This document shows, in pieces, positions 1 through 10,732 of a DNA stretch of 64,000 bases. The DNA is taken from positions 34,465,893 through 34,529,892 of the forward strand of contig JAQMRL010000006.1 of the NCBI GenBank assembly GCA_035578175.1, written 5' to 3'. The first letter of the stretch is position 1. Each line of letters starts with the position of its first letter. Under the pieces are notes generated by a model that ran no database searches, was not told where the DNA came from, and saw nothing but the letters and a program-made list of their open reading frames with translations. This stretch comes from Catonia carolina (lineage: Eukaryota; Arthropoda; Insecta; Hemiptera; Achilidae). The translations under genes and the position numbers were made by a program.

Positions 1-888
1 TGGTCACCTAACATTTTCACCTATAAGTCAGCCTCTTCAAAGACTAAATGCTAAGCTCTAGTCTAATTAAATAGTGATAAAGATGGATATTTTAATTTCT
101 ATATTTGTATTGGAGCCATAAATGTGATGCTCAGTGCTGGCCCCAACTTCCAGGAATAAAAGAAATCGAAAAGCTTTAGAGATGGACTGATTGTGAATGT
201 CCTACAAGTCTTCCACAATGGATCACGTGGGAAATGAAGACAAAGGTTAACGGGCCGGTTCTGAGGATTAGTAGAAAGAATAATGGCCAGATTAAAATTA
301 CAGTATGAACTTGTTCAAAGAACGGCAGCGGCCCAAAATAACGCTTCTTTTTCGTCTAGAAAACTGGAAGGGAAGATCATATTTAGAAATCATGGATACA
401 GGGAAATCCAGGACACTACGGGGAATCGCGGACAGATGCGGTCACGGACCTTGTGGTCAGCAGCAATTTCTGGAAATTTCCGGTCAGCTGATTCCTTCAC
501 TACCTAATAAGATCCACCTTCGATATGCAAATTGAAGATTCATTCTGACTTTTGCGGTCATCTTACCGTGTACACCGTTGAAGTCTGGACTCCAGGGTTT
601 ATAATATTCTTGGAAATCACCATCAGAAAATGGTTGGTCTTATTGCAGTCTTCAAGAACGAAGCTGAAACACAAGATGTTCATGAGGCTTCGGCTAAATC
701 TGGAAGAAAAGAGGAGGAAGAAGAAGCCATACCTGAAGCTGGACTTCGAATAGAGAAGACCCTGAAGAATATGAGGAAAGCGGTGACATAAATGTTTGCC
801 TTAAGGCCATCTCGTACATTCAGTCACTGGATTATTTATTTGTAAATAATTAAAAATTGATAAAAATAAGAAAAAAACGAATCGTTAA
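1..888. other. Unclassified, partly GC-richer stretch with short open frames
   Basis: No gene recognised. Positions about 180-790 are less AT-rich than the surroundings and hold overlapping short open frames at 283-507, 305-535 and 532-753 on the plus strand. None resembles a known family or has visible splice signals arranged as a gene. It could be a decayed retrosequence or an untranslated exon. The last bases (TTAA at 885-888) are the target site of the piggyBac-type element that follows. Confidence 0.3.
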
Positions 889-1437
889 CCCTTTATAGGT
901 CTTTGGTATAACTGTTACCACTGGCAATAAGGTCGATTATTTTAAAGAATAAACTATGCATTTGAACCCTATTGGCATTTTATGGTTTTATAAATGTTCT
1001 CTGGTAAGTAGGCTATCCACATTTTGAAATTAGTGCGCAGCGACCATTTGCTTCAGGAGTTACACGAATGTGGTATGGATTCATACCAGCGTAAGCAACC
1101 GTGTTGTTTTGTTGTTACGTTTGTACAGTGCTAATAAAAATCGAGTTTGTTACGGGAAAGCAAGCATTCATGCTAATATAAAGTTGAGATAAGTTATTCT
1201 ACAAATTTTTCAGTTGTATAGGACTACAAGTTGTTTTAATAAGCATTCTTACCACTAAAAATTATGTGATTCCCATTTCAATAAACGTCCTTGGTAAATA
1301 TACTTACCAGGGCTTAACATAAAAAAACAATATCTTACTGTTCTGGCACTCGAAATACATTACTCAAGTCCCTAGAAAACAAAATTGAATATTTTACAGC
1401 ATATATAATTTCCTCCGTAGTACTGCCCTATAAAGGG
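889..1437. mobile_element. piggyBac-type MITE with TTAA target duplication
   Basis: The left end reads CCCTTTATAGGTC directly after TTAA (885-888). The right end is the inverse, GCCCTATAAAGGG, directly before TTAA (1438-1441). A TTAA target duplication with a terminal inverted repeat starting CCC is diagnostic of the piggyBac superfamily. The 549-bp interior has no open frame of useful length, so this is a non-autonomous derivative. A matching solo right end with TTAA occurs at 51339-51355. Confidence 0.75.
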
Positions 1438-1441
1438 TTAA

Positions 1442-2445
1442 AACTGATTTTATACACGCCAAAATAATTGCATTATTTTATGTCATTATTTTGGCAGTAC
1501 ACAGCCTAGAGGAAGTGTATTGGAAGTCTGTTTAAGCTAAGGTAACCGCAAAATTCCAAATGAATTTTCCATTTTTGAAGCAACGAATTTCAGGAAGGGT
1601 GAATATATTTCAGGAATGGGGATTACAAGAGGCGATGAAGGAATAACAGGTATAAATTTTTAAATAATCAATATTCTTTCATTTGGTTAAGAAACTCCAT
1701 AAATAGTTATAAATTTTAAATAAATTACTGTTAAGAGATATGAAATTCTCTTGTAGAATCTGGTATAAACAAACATTATTATGCAATTCGTCAGATCTTC
1801 CTTACCGCAAACCAGTAATATTATTCAGTTGCATTAACCAAATTGGCCGTAACGATCCTTTCCTGGCACTGCACGTTTGAAATTCCATCCACGAGTGACC
1901 CACGAAGCCAGGCCCCTGTAGATGAATACTTATTTGCATTAAATCAATTATTCATATTTGGTCTGAAACATAGGTAACTTATATATAGTAAAAGGGATGC
2001 TTGCTTTTCACCCTTTCCTTGATTTACTCTAACTTAACCCTCCGCAACATCATTTCGTGCATACCTCTTGAGATTAATGTCTGATGAACAGTAAAGCAAA
2101 CTCCTTTTGATGTTTTCAATCAAAGGACTACCACTTCCCTTCCACCACCCTGCAAATATGAGGTTAAACGATAAACCTATTTAACCTCTTTGCTTCATAA
2201 TCAATTTTATAGCTAATAAACATCGGTTTAACCTCTTTGACCACAATACTGATTTAATCAAATCTCTAAATACGTTTTATATACATTTCAAACAATTTAC
2301 TGTTTATTAACTTATTCCTCATTCATAACCAATATGTAAATTTACGTAATGAAACCGTATTGTTTACACTTAAATAATTTTCATCGAAACACAACAAATA
2401 TTTTATTAAATTAAATACTCTATTGATATCTTGTTTCTCGAAAAA
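1442..2445. other. AT-rich intergenic DNA, nothing recognised
   Basis: I see no gene, RNA or clear repeat boundary here. The sequence is AT-rich with frequent stops in all frames. Confidence 0.4.
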
Positions 2446-3770
2446 TTTTTACTTTCTCTTGCCTATATGAATATTTAGGAAGGAATATTTTTGCCCATAA
2501 CAGACAGGTGGAGTGTCAAATTATTTACACTCAATCTGTTAGTTGAAGGGCTAAAATAAATAGTTCTGTTTCTTATCGCATGGTCAGCCAATTAAATGAC
2601 TGAATCATTTAAGAACAGAAGAGGTAGAGGTGTAAAAGACACTAATCAGAGTTATCTCCTCTGAAAGTAATGAATTTCATTATACAGCCAGACCCTGTGG
2701 TGAATGAAGTGAAAGTGTCATTTGCAGAGTGGAAAATATGTGCTTTTCAGAGGGCCCGGCATGCTGATAAGCGTACTTTTCCACTCAGTGAGGAAGGCAA
2801 TTGTAAACCACCTCACTCCTCGTTTTACTTAGTAAAACCTCTACAGGTTCAAACCAGCCTTTTGGCTGTTGACCTAAACAACAACAAGGAAGGAAAGTAT
2901 TATTTTCATGTCGATTTTTGAAATCGAGTTTTCACCGGATCTACACGTTTTTAGACCCCCTGAACCCCAAAAAACATGTTTTTAGCGATTGGTCTGTGTG
3001 TGTGTGTGTACTATGTGAACAAAATATCCCAAAAACAGAACATTGTATGAACTTGAAACTTGAAACTTAAGTTAGGTACCACTAGGGGACCCGACACGAA
3101 CATTTTCATCAAAATCAGTCAACCGGTAGTAGTAGTTTATTCGTGTCATTTTTCACTTTTTTGCGATTTTCTCAAAAAAGGCTCCTAAGACTTTTTTAAA
3201 ATCAACGTATTTACTAAATTTTTATGCTCTACAAGATAGGATAGTTGCCATTCTGAAATTCTTGGGAGGTTTTCTCACAAAAAAAATTGTTTTTTTAACA
3301 TTGCGACTTTAATATGCATTTAAGCGCAAAAATGTATAAAATAAAAGTTGTAGAAAATTTAAAATCCTACAACTCTCATTTTAAATTTTGGTGTATAACG
3401 CTTAGTTCTGCAATACTTAGCGATTCTCTGGTTTTTTCACGAATGTGTAAAAAATCTATTTTACCTTAGTATGCATTTTACGACAAAAGTGTATATAAAC
3501 AAATTTATAGAAAATTAAAAGATCTACAACTTTTACTTAAAGCGTTTTTCACTACAGAGCCTAGTTTAGCGTGAAAGAGTGATTTTCCGTATTTTAAGCA
3601 AAACTGAGGTCGATTTTCATTTTGCGTCTTTCACTCATGATTAAAATTAGTTAATGTTTATTGAGGTTAGCTTTTTGTTTATTCTAAAGTTTTATTACTA
3701 ATGTTAGGTTATATTGTTCATTTTGCATCAGCAAAAGAAATTTGTGTGAGTGTTTTACACCAGATTTTTA
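2446..3770 (+). mobile_element. Family A repeat, copy 1, interrupted by family B
   Basis: Family A is an unnamed repeat of about 970 bp that starts near ACTTTCTCTTGCC and ends near GTTTTACACCAGATTTTT. This copy starts at about 2451, is broken at 2492-2887 by a family B retroposon, resumes at GGAAGGAAAGTATT (2888) and ends near 3770. A short GT run lies at about 2994-3010. It has the same internal modules as copy 2. No open frame is conserved, so it looks non-coding and non-autonomous. Confidence 0.7.
2492..2887 (+). mobile_element. Family B SINE-like retroposon, full length, inside family A
   Basis: It begins TGCCCATAACAGACAGG and ends GACCTAAACAACAACAA. The flanks share GGAAGGAA (2478-2485 and 2888-2895) with a following TATTTT-like segment, consistent with a target duplication carrying a small indel. 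The 83-codon frame at 2670-2921 runs through the element into flanking family A DNA and is not a gene. There is no tRNA-like head. The tail is a short (AAC)n run, and a conserved 3' hairpin region precedes it. Confidence 0.75.
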
Positions 3771-3867
3771 TTCTTTTGTTGGTTTCCGAAATAGGTTTGA
3801 ATACTTATTATTGAGATTTAAAAACGAAAAGTTTTATTTGGTATTAAACTAGACTTGTTTGTTTTTT

Positions 3868-4008
3868 ACTTTCTCTTGCCTATATGAATATATAGGAAGG
3901 AAAGTATTGTTTTCATGTCGATTTTTCGAAATCGAGTTTTCACCGGATCTATACGTTTTCAGACCCCCTGAACACAAAAAACATGTTTTTAGCGATTGGT
4001 CTGTGTGT

Positions 4009-4051
<43 letters not shown>

Positions 4052-4840
4052 TGTGTGTGAACAGAATATCTCAAGAACGGAACATTGTACGAACTTGAAA
4101 CTTGAAACTTAAGTTACATACCACTACCGGACGCGACACGAACATTTTCATCAAAATGGGTCAACCGGAAGTAGTAGTTTATTCGTATAATTTTTCAGTT
4201 TTTTGCGATTTTCTCAAAAACTGGTCCTACGATTGTTTTTAAAATCGCCTATTTTACTCAATTTTTTATTCTCTACAAGATAGGGTAGGCGCCATGTTTG
4301 CTGAAATTCTCGGTGAGGCTGTTTTCACGTAAAAACGTTGTTTTTTTAAGATTACGGCTTTAATATAAATTTTAGCGCAAAAACTTATATAATAAAAGTT
4401 GTAGAGAATTTAAAAACCTACAACTTCTGTTTCAAACATTTTTTTGTATAACGCTTAGTTTAGCGGTAATTTGCGATTTTCTGTTTTTTTTCTCACGAAA
4501 ACGTGAGAAAAATCGATTTTTTTAACATTTCGGTCTTAGTATGCATTTTACGACAAAAGTGTATATAATTAAATTTATAGAAAATTAAAAGATCTACAAC
4601 TTTTGTTTAGAGCATTTTTCTCTACAGAGCCTAGTTTAGCGTGAAAGCGTGATTTTCCGTATTTTTAAGCCAAACTGAGTTCGATTGTCATTTTGCGTCA
4701 TTCACTCATGATTAAAATAAGGTTATGTTTTTGAGGTTAGTTTTTGTTCATTTCTAATGTTTTAATACTAATGTTAGGTTTATTATTAATTATTTTCATT
4801 GGCAAGAGAAAGTTGTGTGAGTGTTTCACACCAGATTTTT
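3868..4840 (+). mobile_element. Family A repeat, copy 2, most complete
   Basis: It runs from ACTTTCTCTTGCC (3868-3880) to CACCAGATTTTT (about 4840). The 5' 13-mer is inverted as GGCAAGAGAAAGT at 4801-4813. The 5' end can fold on itself (ACTTTC..CCTATA against TATAGG..GAAAGT) and the 3' end carries GTGTGA..TCACAC. The interior has two related modules (about 4349-4487 and 4530-4665), a GT microsatellite and a hairpin at 4489-4512 (CTCACG AAAA CGTGAG). No coding capacity is seen; the 3859-4098 open frame depends on the GT run. The transposition class is unknown. Confidence 0.7.
4002..4061 (+). repeat. (GT)n microsatellite inside family A copy 2
   Basis: A near-uninterrupted GT run with two CT interruptions. 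It sits at the same internal position as GT runs in copies at about 3000 and 30970, so it expanded from a seed carried by the repeat. Confidence 0.9.
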
Positions 4841-5625
4841 TCATTTTGTCTTATTCTACATAGGTTAAAGTATTATTAAAGAAGTTACAATTGTAATGCT
4901 ATTCAGATGTAACGTTGTCCTCTTATATAACTTAACAGACTGTAAGGGATCGAAGAAGTAGCTGTTATTCGTGTAAGAAGATGGTACAGAACTATCACAT
5001 GTATGGAGTTCCAGATACAGATAAATAGGATTTTCAAAAAGCGAACACTCTTAGTGACTGTAACAAAACAACTTTCAACTTTCTACATTACAATCCTTAA
5101 AGTCCGTTAAAGTTTTGTTTCGGTTGATGAGATCTCTTCTTCATTTTCGTTTTTTTTCTTTGTTTTAGCTGTTCTTTGAAATGGGTTTTCGGTTTGAAAC
5201 TTGCTAGAGGCTGCACAAACTTTATATTTGTGCTGGGGAAATGTCGGACTAAGTTCCTCCGCTCGAATTACCTTTAATGTCTTCCTATCTACTTGAAATT
5301 GTTTCTGCACCGCTACCTCTCATACTTCTCTCTCTTTCTTCATCTAATTCTTATATTTTTAGCTTTCTTTTAATGTTTTAGCATCCATCTGGACCTTCTA
5401 TTGTTTAAGTGGTTCATACAAACTTCTTAATAAATTTTCTTTCAGTAATCATGATATAATAAATTTAATAAGTTCTATGTTTTTAACTGTAGCACCAGAA
5501 GTTCCAAAATATTGACTCACTTTTCTACTTCTTTTTCTCATAATTTTCTTTTTTCTTTTCCTTTTAATCTTTTTAATGTTCTATAATAAATTCAGTGTTT
5601 TATCACTTCAGTAGATATGTTACAG
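4841..5625. other. AT-rich intergenic DNA, nothing recognised
   Basis: A low-complexity pyrimidine-rich section lies at about 5310-5580. The 67-codon minus frame at 5107-5310 has no recognisable motif. No gene or repeat boundary is supported. Confidence 0.35.
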
Positions 5626-5866
5626 CAGGGGTTCTCAACCTTTCAGGTACTGTGCCCCCCTATTGAACACTTATGTGAGGTCACCCCCAACCGACACCAC
5701 TATAATTGGTCAAAACAAGTAGTATCCTAAAATCAGAATATGAAGCAGAAGCCTGAAGTCTTGTTAGAGCAGGACAGTTACCCTGTTGTTGCAATAATCA
5801 AAAGCTAGACTCTGCTCCAGTACAATGTACAAAAAGTACAATAATTTAGAAAATATACATGCAACT
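5626..5866. mobile_element. hAT-type terminal fragment
   Basis: The segment starts CAGGGGTTCTCAACC and continues with CTGTGCCCCCC, typical of hAT transposon ends. No inverse end was found downstream, so this is a solo or truncated end. A family B copy interrupts it at 5867. Confidence 0.45.
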
Positions 5867-6266
5867 CTGCCCATAACAAACAGGTGGAGTATCAAATTAT
5901 TTACACTCAATCTATTCGTTGCAGGGCTAAAATAAATAGTCAGTTTCTTATCACATGGTTAGCCAATTAAATGACTGAATCATTTAAGAACAGAAGAGGT
6001 AGAGGTGTAAAAGACGCTAGTCAGAGTTATCTCCTCTAAAAGTAATGATTATCATAATAGGCCTGCAGCCAGATCCTGTGGTGAATAAAGTGAAGGTGTC
6101 ATTTGCAGATTGGAAAATATGTGCTTTTCAGAGGGCGCGGCATGCTGATAAGCGGTTTTTCCACTCAGTGAGGAAGGCAATTGTAAACAACCTCATTTCT
6201 TGTTTTATTTAGTAAAACCTCTACAGGTTCAAACCTGCCTTTCGGCTGATGACCTAAACAACAACA
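5867..6266 (+). mobile_element. Family B SINE-like retroposon, full length
   Basis: Begins TGCCCATAACAAACAGG and ends CTAAACAACAACA. The flanks are ACATGCAACT (5857-5866) and ACATGCGACT (6267-6276), a 10-bp target duplication with one mismatch. It shares the whole interior with the copies at 2492, 35958 and 45974. Confidence 0.8.
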
Positions 6267-6276
6267 ACATGCGACT

Positions 6277-7119
6277 ACAAAACTGAGGTAACTATAGTTT
6301 TACTGTTTTTTTTTAATACTTTCACTTCTCCCTTGAAATTCATTTCGTATTAAGGGGAATGAAGTTTTGTTTTTAATTAAAGTAGCGAGAGAAAAAGTTT
6401 AGCTATATTTAAAATACGTTAGGGTAATTTGTCAATAATTTATACATAAAAATGTTTAGATTAATGCGAAGCAACATAGTTTTATTTTTTTATTTAGTTT
6501 TCTCATGCTCTACTGCTAGAGCTGGTGCCCAATTGTTTTATTATCTTTTTCAAATCTGAATTAAAGTATTTGCGCTCTGGCCAAGATCATAGGTGGTGCA
6601 AGGATCTAAGAAATAGGACCTCATCAGGAATGAGGTGATAAGAAAAGAATGTGGAACTCAACCGCTTAATGAGATCATCACGAAATATAATTGAGAAAGG
6701 ACAGATAATTTATTTAGAATGTGACAGGACCGACTACCTTTAATGCATAACTTTAGTAACGAGGGGTGAATGAGGAGAGGGGAGAACGAGGACGAGATGG
6801 ACGCTGGAACAGGCTCATATTTACCCTAATCGATGATGGATAACAACAACTACGATGTCACTTAACTATTTTGGGAAACCTATAGACTCTCTACAAATTA
6901 CATTTTTTTGAAATATATTTTTTCCTTTATCTTATATCCTAGCACTGTACGCTATCACATTCTGTAGATTCTATCACATTTTACTTGGCGTGGTTTTGGA
7001 AGAGGATTCCACTGAAGGATTCTTTAGATTCACTTAACTTCAATTTAGATACTGAAATTTATTTAATTTAATTATAACTATCATCTGCGGGCAGGCTCCA
7101 ATATGCCATTCATAAGTTG
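6277..7119. other. Intergenic DNA, nothing recognised
   Basis: AT-rich with no coding signal, RNA gene or clear repeat structure. Confidence 0.35.
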
Positions 7120-7752
7120 CACACCAATAGCGCAGAATTTGGTATGAAAATATCGGCACAAAAATTTAAGGTTATGGCATTCAAGGGAAGATGGCCGGTT
7201 CGCTCAAAAATTATTTTTGGGAACCGAACTATACATCAAGTTCGAGACTAAATATTTAGGATGCAAGATTTCCTATGACAAAGATGATGACGTGAGTGAA
7301 AACTGGAAAAATTCAGCTCTGTTTGCGGTTCTATTCGCAGGACAGTAGGAAAGAAAACGAGAAAGAACACCCAAATGAAATTGTTTAGAGTAATTACTAT
7401 ACCACTCATAACATATGGAAGTGAAACATGGGTGTTATTACAAAGGAATGAATTTCGTATCCAGGCTGCTGAAATGAGATTTTTGCGGGCCGTCAAAGGT
7501 TGTACCCGGTTAGATAGAGTACGTAACGAAGCTATCCGCGCCGAGTTAAATGTTCAGTCACTATTGGAAACGTTAAGAATATTATAGCCTAAGAGAAACT
7601 GGTCCAACCATTTACTTCGCTTGCCAGCTCATAGACTTCTTCCGTGAGCATTAAAATATAAACCTAGAGGGAAGCGAGGCTTGGGAAGACCTAAAAAGAG
7701 ATGAATGCCTGAACAGGCCATGGAGCCTAGTCCGAGATAGATGATGATGACC
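7120..7752 (+). pseudogene. LINE 3' end (reverse transcriptase C-terminal region), family C
   Basis: A 5'-truncated non-LTR retrotransposon. Frames give motifs that follow the catalytic FADD box in LINE reverse transcriptases: MAFKGRWPVRSK near 7175, TYGSETWVLLQRNE (about 7410) and IQAAEMRFLRAVKGCTRLDR (about 7460-7520). The longest open piece is 7375-7587; frameshifts break the rest. The element ends in a GATGATGA tail at about 7740. Related truncated copies lie at 27770-28395, 39247-39480 and 62868-62965. The clade is not assigned; an RTE-like or I-superfamily element is possible. Confidence 0.7.
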
Positions 7753-8705
7753 ATCATCTGCGTACAAAATGTCTAGAACTTAATGCCGCCAGAAGCTAAT
7801 CTTCTGCTGCAATTACTCTCGATTAAAATTGAACCACCGTTCCAAAATTTTAATATACAAAACCCTTTTGAGACCGATCTGGAATCATGGTGTCCAACTC
7901 TTTGGAGTAGCGGAAAAGAGTAACTCAAAGTCCACCCAGGCCTTTCAATCAAAATTTATATGACTTGCTTCTGACGCTCCTTTTTATGTAAACAATAAAA
8001 CCCTCCAGGACTATTTCAAAATTCCGACATATAAAGAAATTATGAAGTCAACTAAACCGTTGAAAATAATTTTTTTCTCTTTAAAACTTTACCATAATAT
8101 AGAATATGTTAGTAAATGTCACGCCTACTTATCTAACAAATACAGTAATATGTACTCTGCTATGTAATATACGGCTGTATTGACAAACCGTTGCATATAC
8201 TGTAGTAGCAGATAGTCACCTTCTCCATTTGTTGTCCATTGCACTTGATCAATGCCGACTGCTGTTCAGGGATCATTGAACATTACAGGCGTTTACATTT
8301 GTGGACAATATTATTCATGAATTCACACATGTCAAATGGTTATTAGTAATACCTTTGTTGGGTGTAACAGCACACAGTAGGTGCTACTCAAGCCCAGTAA
8401 ATCTACATAATCGGGCATAAGTGTGTACTCTATCCTTAGTACATCAATAATCAAATTGTAGTTTAATGAAAATTACTATTACAGTTCATAGATTAATTAA
8501 TATATCTAACGACATTATCTACTTTATGTAAAATCTTTTAAAATAAAACGAAAGGAAATTTTGTTGGGTACATAATAGAAACTAATTTAAAGAACTAACT
8601 ATACATAAAAACAAATCTGAGAACATTACCAATAAAATTATAAAATAAATAGTGTAAGTTTGGTGATTAAATTTGATTTTTTTATTTGTTAATTCACGCC
8701 TATAT
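7753..8705. other. Intergenic DNA, nothing recognised
   Basis: No gene or clear repeat boundary seen; generally AT-rich. Confidence 0.35.
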
Positions 8706-8936
8706 CCTAATGAACTAGAGACTGCAGATGAAGGCGGAGCTTAGTGACCTAGATCACAAGACAGAGCCAATGACTTTCGTTAATTGTATCCTGCGTTGTC
8801 GCCTTGTGGTTCCGCTGTTGATGACAGCCTAACAAAAAGTCAGCTGGAGTTCGGTAGAACAGAGTGTGAATTAGCGAACGGGCAACCTCACACCCGACAT
8901 TGGTTAGATCTCATCTGCAGTCTTTAGTTCGTTAGG
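8706..8936. mobile_element. Short MITE with about 26-bp terminal inverted repeats
   Basis: The left end CCTAATGAACTAGAGACTGC is repeated inverted at the right end, whose complement begins CCTAACGAACTAAAGACTGC. Both continue with AGATGA. The element is 231 bp and non-coding. No target duplication could be fixed, so the superfamily is undetermined. Confidence 0.65.
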
Positions 8937-9097
8937 GTCTAATGTTTAGTTTCTGTTAATAAATTGTTTTGCCTTTTTGTGTATTTCAAAATGTTCAATA
9001 ATTCTTAGTGTTTACCTGCTATCTGGTATCTTTATAATATAACTTGTTGATAATTTTGTTTTGTTTTTGTAATCAGTGTTTTGTAAAGTGATTGTTG

Positions 9098-9390
9098 TGT
9101 AGCTGTGTTGGTCTAGAGGAAAAGTAGTCCTCACGAGCCAGCTGTTTAACAGCTGATTTTTGGAGACAAAGGTTTCTGGTTCAAATCTTAGTAAAGGTTA
9201 CTTTTATATGAATGTAAAAACTAGATAGTAGTTACCGGTGTACTTTGATGGTTGGGGTTCAATTAGCCATGATCTCTCAGGAATGGTCAGCCTGGGTCTG
9301 TACAAGACTATACCTCTCATTTACACGTCTTACAAAACATTAGATCGTCCTTATCTCATTAGATCATGGGGTTGCTTATTGTTCTGAATT
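9098..9390 (+). mobile_element. tRNA-headed SINE (family S2)
   Basis: The head has an A-box-like TTGGTCTAGAGG (about 9108) and a B-box-like GGTTCAAATC (about 9178). Between them is the palindrome CAGCTGTTTAACAGCTG. The body (TTACCGGTGTACTTTGATGG) is shared with an inverted copy split across 57985-58142 and 59381-59476, which supports a dispersed SINE. The 3' limit is approximate. Confidence 0.6.
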
Positions 9391-9507
9391 GAACTGATTG
9401 CAATGCACACACAATAAGGATTACAATATTTATGTAGCTGTGGTCGTTAATGACTTATCGCTGATGCAATCCTAAATAAATAAACATAAATATAAAGCAA
9501 AAACAAC

Positions 9508-9763
9508 TGGTTAATTGATTGAGTGTTGAATAAATACACAAAATAAAGGATTCAATGTATGAAATTTGAACACGTTTTATTCAACACACACGAACACAAG
9601 CGGACTGTATCACTGTTTAGTACACACTCACTCTCACCTGCGCACTGGTCCACGCACTCGAACTAGCTCCGCGCATGGCAGTAGCCAGCGCCCATTCACA
9701 CACACGCATTTTCACAACTACGCACATTCACACACAAATAAAACATTAATTAAATATTAACCA
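9508..9763 (-). repeat. BEL/Pao 3' LTR
   Basis: Begins TGGTTAAT and ends ATTAACCA, a perfect 8-bp inverted terminus. It matches the other LTR at all but three positions (one T/C, one C/A and one T/G difference). In element orientation this is the downstream LTR. Confidence 0.95.
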
Positions 9764-9775
9764 TGCCCCCGGCCT
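9764..9775 (-). other. Polypurine tract of the BEL/Pao element
   Basis: Read on the minus strand, GGCCGGGGGCA lies directly upstream of the 3' LTR, where the plus-strand primer of an LTR element is expected. Confidence 0.6.
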
Positions 9776-9847
9776 TGAAGGGCATTCAAGAGTTACAATA
9801 ATTAACTTATGAATACTAAAGTTTTTTTTAAAAAAAAAAAAGAACAA

Positions 9848-10165
9848 TTAATCTCTTTTATTGATTGAATTTGTCATATCTGAGTCAATTGGTAATACAC
9901 ATAATTTCACAACAGGTCGTTTAATAAGACCATTTGAAGTCTTAAGAGTAACCACACGAACTCTGGCATCTCGCCCTGGATGAAGTTCAATGACGCAAGC
10001 CGTTTTCCATTGGAGTGGAGGAAGATTGTCCTTTTTGATGATAACAAGATCACCAACGTTGAGGTTTGGAGGAAATGTTGTCCACTTCCTTCGCTGCTGG
10101 ATGTTGTTTAGGTAATCTCTTGACCACCGCGACCAGAAATGTTGATACACCATCTGAACATGCTG
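9848..10165 (-). pseudogene. BEL/Pao integrase C-terminal (DUF5641-like) segment
   Basis: The segment follows an in-frame TAG (10166-10168) that separates it from the integrase core. The residues WSRDYLNNIQQRRKW and NLNVGDLVIIKKDNLPPLQW match the conserved tail of BEL/Pao polyproteins, in which WxxxYL and VGDLVII are hallmark strings. It ends with a natural stop at 9848, close to the polypurine tract. Confidence 0.85.
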
Positions 10166-10732
10166 CTACTGATCAAGTCTACTGGTTGGAATTTTGAGTA
10201 GGCATGGTTCAGGATAGTTTGTGAGGACATCACCAATCAGGAAATGTGACGGGGTCAACGGATTTAGATCAGTAGGTTCATTTGATAATGGAGATAAGGG
10301 ACGAGAATTTATACATGCCTCAACTTGAGTTAATAGTGAGACAAATTGTACGTAGGTTAAAATTAAATTCCCTAAAACTCGTTTTATGTGTGTTTTCACT
10401 AACTTAACTGACGATTCCCATAGTCCACCAAAATGTGGAGCCCTAGGAGGTTGAAAATGCTCTGTAATGTCGTCGTTTGATAAAGTTGTTGACACCTTGT
10501 CATTAAATTCTTTTGACTTCCACAATCTTAGAAGTTCATTTAATTTACGATGTGCTCCTACAAAATTGGTCCCGTTGTCTGAGTATATGTCCTTTGGTTT
10601 TCCTCTTCTTGAGATGAATCTGCGTAAAGCTCCAATAAAAGATTCCGTAGTCAAATCTTCGACTAACTCCAAATGCAGAGCCTTGACACTAAAACACACA
10701 AATAGCGCAATGTAAATTAGCTGGAATGACAC
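10166..10732 (-). pseudogene. BEL/Pao integrase core
   Basis: This frame has YSDNGTNFVGA (second catalytic Asp) and HFGGLWESSVK (catalytic Glu), then the family-typical CINSRPLSPLSNEPTDLNPL and TPSHFLIGDVL. It starts after a frameshift relative to the upstream RNase H/zinc-finger frame, with the two frames overlapping at 10717-10732. It terminates at a premature TAG at 10166. The first catalytic Asp lies in the upstream frame and is altered there. Confidence 0.9.

Noticed and set aside
2670..2921. 83-codon protein also seen at 46152
   Set aside because: Both frames come from family B. They are not maintained in the other copies.
4841..5625. A processed pseudogene in the pyrimidine-rich stretch
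   Set aside because: No frame, poly-A tail or target duplication was found.
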